From NCBI GenBank assembly GCA_024682215.1, contig JAIKZM010000199.1, positions 1-52,387 on the forward strand: DNA of 52,387 nucleotides, read 5' to 3'. A program made the translations under genes and the position numbers. The notes beneath the pieces were generated by a model. It worked only from the letters and a program-made list of their open reading frames with translations, was not told the DNA's origin and made no database searches. Shown piece by piece: positions 48,835-52,387 of this stretch. Positions within the stretch are counted from its first letter, which is position 1. Every line of letters begins with the position of its first letter. The DNA comes from Saccharofermentans sp. (GTDB taxonomy: Bacteria > Bacillota > Clostridia > Saccharofermentanales > Saccharofermentanaceae).

Positions 48835-50552
48835 GTAGCGCCTCCCTTCATCTGAAGAGAATTCATGTATCTGTAGTTTTCCGATATTCTCAGAAGCTCT
48901 TCATGAGGAGCAACAGCCTCGATCTTTCCGTCATCCATCAGGATTATCCTGTCACAGTTCATGCAGGTCCTGACCTTCTGGGATATAAGGACAACCGTCG
49001 GCCTGACCTCAAGAGAACCCAGATTTCCAAGAAGCCTCTTCTCAGTCCCCCAGTCCAAAGCTGAAGTCGAGTCATCCAGAATAACGAGACCGGGTTTGCC
49101 CGCAAGTGCCCTTGCTATTCCGATCCTCTGTCTTTGGCCGCCCGAAAGGCCCGCTCCGCCGTCAGATATGACATAATCGAGGCCCTCTTCTTTCGATGCA
49201 ACGACATCGTCACTGCAGGAAGCCGTGACCGCATCATCAATGTCTTTGTCTGAGAGGTTCTTTCTTCCGAGCGTAATGTTGTCTTTGAGAGAACCCTTGA
49301 AAAGCCTTGTTTTCTGAAGGCTCATTCCGACAGAGTCAGCAAGGCTTGAAGCAGCTATCTCTTTTATGTTTATCCCGTCAATGAGCACTTCGCCCTGCAT
49401 GCAGTCATAGATACCTGCCATAAGCGATGCGGCAGTTGATTTACCGCAGCCTGTGCTTCCGATTATGCCTATAGTCTCACCGTGGTTGATGTTTATCGTG
49501 AAATCCTTAACGGATTCTTCGTTATTCCCCTGATAAGTGAAAGATACATTTCGAAGCGATACGGAAAGCGCCTTGGACACAGGCAGTACGGCTGTACCAA
49601 AATTTGCAGTACTCCCGGTATTCATGAGTCCTTCCGCCCTCTTGACACATGCATATGCTCTTGATACAGAAACGATGAGGTTTGCGAGCTTGACCAGCTC
49701 GATAAGGATCTGAGACATGTAGTTATAGAGAGCTACGACTTCACCGTCTGTAAGATCTCCGGCATTAAAATGGACCGATCCTCTGTAGATCAGCAGGCAT
49801 ATGGCGAGATTTACCGTCGCATATGTCAAAGGATTAAGCCATGAAGCAAAATCAGCTGCTTTAGTCTGCGATACATTTAACTTTCTGCTCTTCTCCTCAA
49901 ATTTGGAATAATCATCGGATGTCTTGTTAAATCCCCTGATAACACGTTCGCCAGAAATGCCGTTGGCGGTCTTTTTTACGAGATCATCCAATCCCTCGCG
50001 AGCCTCTTTGTGGCGCACGATGGAGAACTTCATGTTAAGCGCTATGACGACAGCAAGGATCGCCGTACACAATACGAAGATCAGAGCCATCGAAGGCTTC
50101 ACGACAGCAGCCATTATACAGGCGCCAATTACGATGAAAGGCGACCTTAACAGGAGCCTTAAGAACAGGTTGATACCGGTCTGTATCTGGTTGACGTCTG
50201 AAGTCAGGAGCGTAACTATCCCTGAAGAACCTATCTTTTCATAATCGCTTATGGAAAGCGTGTGAAGCTTGTCATGCAGGCTCTTTCTGATATCAGAAGA
50301 GATGCCGCACGCCGCGAAAGCTGCAAAATACTGCGCAGTGATGGCGCTTACAAAACCGACGATCGCAAAGAGTACGAGTATCGGAACATGGGACCATACA
50401 TAGTCCATATCACCCTGCTTGATGCCGTTGTCGATAACTCCTGCAACGATAAGCGGTACAGTCAGCTCAAAGCATGCTTCAAGCAGCTTAAACACAGGGC
50501 TTAAGATCGAAGCCGCTCTGTATTTGCCTATGTGATCAAAGATTATTTTCAT
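48831..50552 (-). CDS. ABC exporter half-transporter, degenerate-site subunit
   Basis: 573 residues, the same fold as its partner. Walker A is GSTGCGKST and the signature LSGGQRQRIGIARAL is canonical. Walker B reads LVILDDSTSALD: the catalytic glutamate is replaced by aspartate. Its own ATP site is therefore expected to be weak, while its good signature completes the active site of the partner. This complementary pattern is what an obligate heterodimer predicts. It begins seven bases after the amidohydrolase stop and lacks a strong ribosome binding site, so translation is probably coupled. Confidence 0.9.
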   Translation of the reverse strand: MKIIFDHIGKYRAASILSPVFKLLEACFELTVPLIVAGVIDNGIKQGDMDYVWSHVPILVLFAIVGFVSAITAQYFAAFAACGISSDIRKSLHDKLHTLSISDYEKIGSSGIVTLLTSDVNQIQTGINLFLRLLLRSPFIVIGACIMAAVVKPSMALIFVLCTAILAVVIALNMKFSIVRHKEAREGLDDLVKKTANGISGERVIRGFNKTSDDYSKFEEKSRKLNVSQTKAADFASWLNPLTYATVNLAICLLIYRGSVHFNAGDLTDGEVVALYNYMSQILIELVKLANLIVSVSRAYACVKRAEGLMNTGSTANFGTAVLPVSKALSVSLRNVSFTYQGNNEESVKDFTININHGETIGIIGSTGCGKSTAASLMAGIYDCMQGEVLIDGINIKEIAASSLADSVGMSLQKTRLFKGSLKDNITLGRKNLSDKDIDDAVTASCSDDVVASKEEGLDYVISDGGAGLSGGQRQRIGIARALAGKPGLVILDDSTSALDWGTEKRLLGNLGSLEVRPTVVLISQKVRTCMNCDRIILMDDGKIEAVAPHEELLRISENYRYMNSLQMKGGAT

Positions 50553-50559
50553 CGTTCAG

Positions 50560-51822
50560 TCAGGCCAGATCTTTCCTGAACTTATTGCATTCACGGATGA
50601 CTTCATCAAGATCCAGAGTATTGAACTTTCCGTCTTCATAAAGGATCTTTCCGTCGATCATTGTCATCTTAACGATCGAGTTGTCACCGCTGTAAACAAT
50701 GTTCCTGACGATATTGTTTTCAGGCTGCATCGATGGCTTATTCATGTCGATCATGATGATGTCAGCCTTCTTGCCGGCATCAAGCACATCACACTCTGTA
50801 AGACCCATGCAAAGAGCGCCGCCGCTCGTGCCTGCCTTAAGGATCGTGAACGGATCTACAGCTGCTGCATTCTTAGTCTCAACATTGGAAAGCACACAGT
50901 CGAGATACATTTCACGGAACATCGAAAGCGCGTTGTTAGAGCCCGCACCGTCAGTTCCGATAGCGATATTCATACCGTCTTTTACGAACTTATGGACGGG
51001 TGTGATGCCGCTTGCCAGCTTGAGGTTGGAGCAAGCGTTAAAGACGGACCATAGGCCTCTCTTCTTAAATATCGCCATGTCCTCATCCGTGAACCAAACG
51101 CAGTGGAAACCGCCTCCGCCGAAATCGTATATGCCGAGTTTCTCGAAAAGAACGGCAGGTGTAACGCCGTATCTTTCCTTACATCCCGCAACCTCTTCAG
51201 CCGTCTCTGAAATATGTGCAAACACAGGAGCTTTATACTTGTGCGCGAGTTCAGACATGAACTTGAGATTGCCTTCGCAGGTCGTGTATTCGGCATGAAA
51301 ACCGTAGATGAATGAGATCAAGGGATCATAGGAATTAAGTTCGTTATAATATCTTTCCAGATCCTCAAATCCGCCGTAATCATTGGCAGCTCCGCAGAAC
51401 ACGTGTCTGAAGCCTGTTTCCACCGCAGCCCTGGCATTATCTTCCTTGTGGAAATACATGTCAAAGCACGCTGTAATACCGCCCGCAAGATAATCCGCAT
51501 AAGCAAGCTTGGAGAACCAGTAAACATGGTCAGGCGTAAGTTTCGCTTCTCTCGGGAATATGGCCTTGTGGAGCCAGTCATTAAGGCAGTATTCATCTGC
51601 CAGAGACCTTGAGAACGTCATCGCCGAATGCGTGTGTGCATTCTTAAGTCCCGGCATCAGAAGGTTGCCTTTGCAATCAATCTCACGGTCAAACACAATA
51701 CCCGCAGGATCTTTCTTCGGACCTATATAACTGATCCTGTCATTTTCGGTCCAAAGCTCGCCTTCAGTAATCTTGTCATCCTTCATTGAAAGGATCCTGC
51801 AATTATAGAATCTGACTGTCAT
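50560..51822 (-). CDS. Amidohydrolase, S-adenosylhomocysteine/methylthioadenosine deaminase type
   Basis: A metal-dependent hydrolase of the cytosine deaminase/ATZ superfamily, 420 residues. Metal ligands are His63 and His65 (NAHTHSAMTF), a later His in HCVWFTDED, a catalytic-type HISETAEEV, and the Asp in IGTDGAGSNN. The set matches the MtaD/SahH-deaminase branch, which deaminates S-adenosylhomocysteine or methylthioadenosine; the substrate cannot be fixed from motifs alone, and guanine or other aminohydrolases remain possible. AAGGAG precedes the ATG. It lies 15 bases after the phospholipase-D-type gene. Confidence 0.85.
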   Translation of the reverse strand: MTVRFYNCRILSMKDDKITEGELWTENDRISYIGPKKDPAGIVFDREIDCKGNLLMPGLKNAHTHSAMTFSRSLADEYCLNDWLHKAIFPREAKLTPDHVYWFSKLAYADYLAGGITACFDMYFHKEDNARAAVETGFRHVFCGAANDYGGFEDLERYYNELNSYDPLISFIYGFHAEYTTCEGNLKFMSELAHKYKAPVFAHISETAEEVAGCKERYGVTPAVLFEKLGIYDFGGGGFHCVWFTDEDMAIFKKRGLWSVFNACSNLKLASGITPVHKFVKDGMNIAIGTDGAGSNNALSMFREMYLDCVLSNVETKNAAAVDPFTILKAGTSGGALCMGLTECDVLDAGKKADIIMIDMNKPSMQPENNIVRNIVYSGDNSIVKMTMIDGKILYEDGKFNTLDLDEVIRECNKFRKDLA

Positions 51823-51837
51823 TTTTTACTCCTTCTT

Positions 51838-52387
51838 TTACATCAGAGGCGCCACAAGCCTCAAGATAGACTTATAGAACCTGATAAACAGATTCGGTCT
51901 TATACCGTATTTCTCTGTCACGTTGCGGCTCACCGCGAATGTTTCTTCGAAATCCTTCTTTATGTCCATAATGCAATCGGTCTTGTACATATAGACCGCA
52001 TTCTCAAAGTGATGGTAAAGGCTTCTGAAATCAAGGTTGATAGTTCCTACGACAGCGCATTTGTCATCACAAATGAACGTCTTCGAATGGTTGAATCCCG
52101 GTGCATACTCATAGATACTGACGCCGGAATTGATAAGCATGTTGTAATACGATCTCGTAACACCGTATGTAAGCTTCTTGTCGGGAATCCCCGGTGTCAT
52201 TACCCTTACGTCAACGCCCCTCTTCGCAGCGATCTGGAGAGCCCTCGCGATCTCGTCAGACAACACCAGATAAGGCGACATTATCCAGCAGTAATCCTGA
52301 GCATTGTTGATCATGTTCAGATACACATTCTCGCCTATCGGTTCATTGTCCAAAGGGCTGTCACAATAAGGAACACAATAACCTTTC
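51838..52387 (-). CDS. cls: Cardiolipin synthase, C-terminal part (cut by window edge)
   Basis: The frame is open to the end of the window, so the 5' part lies outside. The visible C-terminal 182 residues contain the second phospholipase D HKD motif (FNHSKTFICDD, then GTINLDFRS), and upstream the typical YCDSPLDNEPIGENVYL just before the edge. Cardiolipin synthase joins two phosphatidylglycerol molecules at the membrane. A TTG at 52353 could look like a start, but family residues continue upstream of it in frame, so it is internal. It is the first visible gene of the operon running to murD. Confidence 0.9.
   Translation of the reverse strand, partial: KGYCVPYCDSPLDNEPIGENVYLNMINNAQDYCWIMSPYLVLSDEIARALQIAAKRGVDVRVMTPGIPDKKLTYGVTRSYYNMLINSGVSIYEYAPGFNHSKTFICDDKCAVVGTINLDFRSLYHHFENAVYMYKTDCIMDIKKDFEETFAVSRNVTEKYGIRPNLFIRFYKSILRLVAPLM

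Noticed and set aside
51838-52353. Complete short phospholipase-D-like gene starting at TTG 52353
   Set aside because: The frame stays open to the window edge and family residues (YCDSPLD) continue upstream, so it is the 3' part of a cardiolipin synthase.

Overview
The window looks like chromosome of an anaerobic, low-to-mid GC Bacillota, most likely class Clostridia. The grounds are a HrcA/CIRCE-controlled groESL operon, a leucine-type T-box in front of leuA, the Gram-positive order comM-dprA-topA-trmFO, and a very long 2-hydroxyacyl-CoA-dehydratase-type activase typical of clostridia. No rRNA, tRNA, insertion sequence or CRISPR array was recognised.

Layout. Positions 1-470 hold no convincing gene: a field of short AGTCATT repeats, hairpins and a groEL terminator. 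Then groEL-groES with a perfect CIRCE element (468-2487), galE (2523-3545), a forward two-component system (3699-6014), and queA-tgt for queuosine (6101-8267). A reverse block follows (8248-16059): comM, dprA, topA, trmFO, a membrane PP2C phosphatase and a degenerate PP2C-like partner. Forward ychF (16200-17291) is isolated by a terminator. The next reverse block (17548-27012) holds a TTG-started hypothetical, the 1488-residue activase, polA, coaE and two small membrane proteins; its promoter contains a 16-bp palindrome. leuA-uppP (27133-29704) lies behind a T-box leader.

The unusual part is 30256-45530, all on the minus strand. It encodes a zinc-ribbon/Sel1-like protein, a 1.2-kresidue FtsK/SpoIIIE-type ATPase with three ATPase-like modules, a secreted and membrane-anchored CxxC-repeat protein, a two-helix membrane protein, an all-helical 158-residue protein and a 1326-residue HerA/VirB4-like ATPase. 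Two effector-like proteins follow. They share an N-terminal coiled-coil/glycine-rich region but have unrelated C-termini, one with a HExxH metalloprotease signature and one Cys/His papain-like. Each is followed closely by a small gene that is a plausible immunity protein. I read this as a polymorphic-toxin export locus analogous to type VII secretion, but lacking the recognisable EsxA/EsaA/EssA/EssB/YukD parts. It is the best candidate in the window for an undescribed system. Function is inferred from architecture and gene order only.

The right end (45608-52387) is a tight reverse operon: cardiolipin synthase (cut by the window edge), an amidohydrolase of the SAH/MTA deaminase type, an asymmetric heterodimeric ABC exporter and murD.
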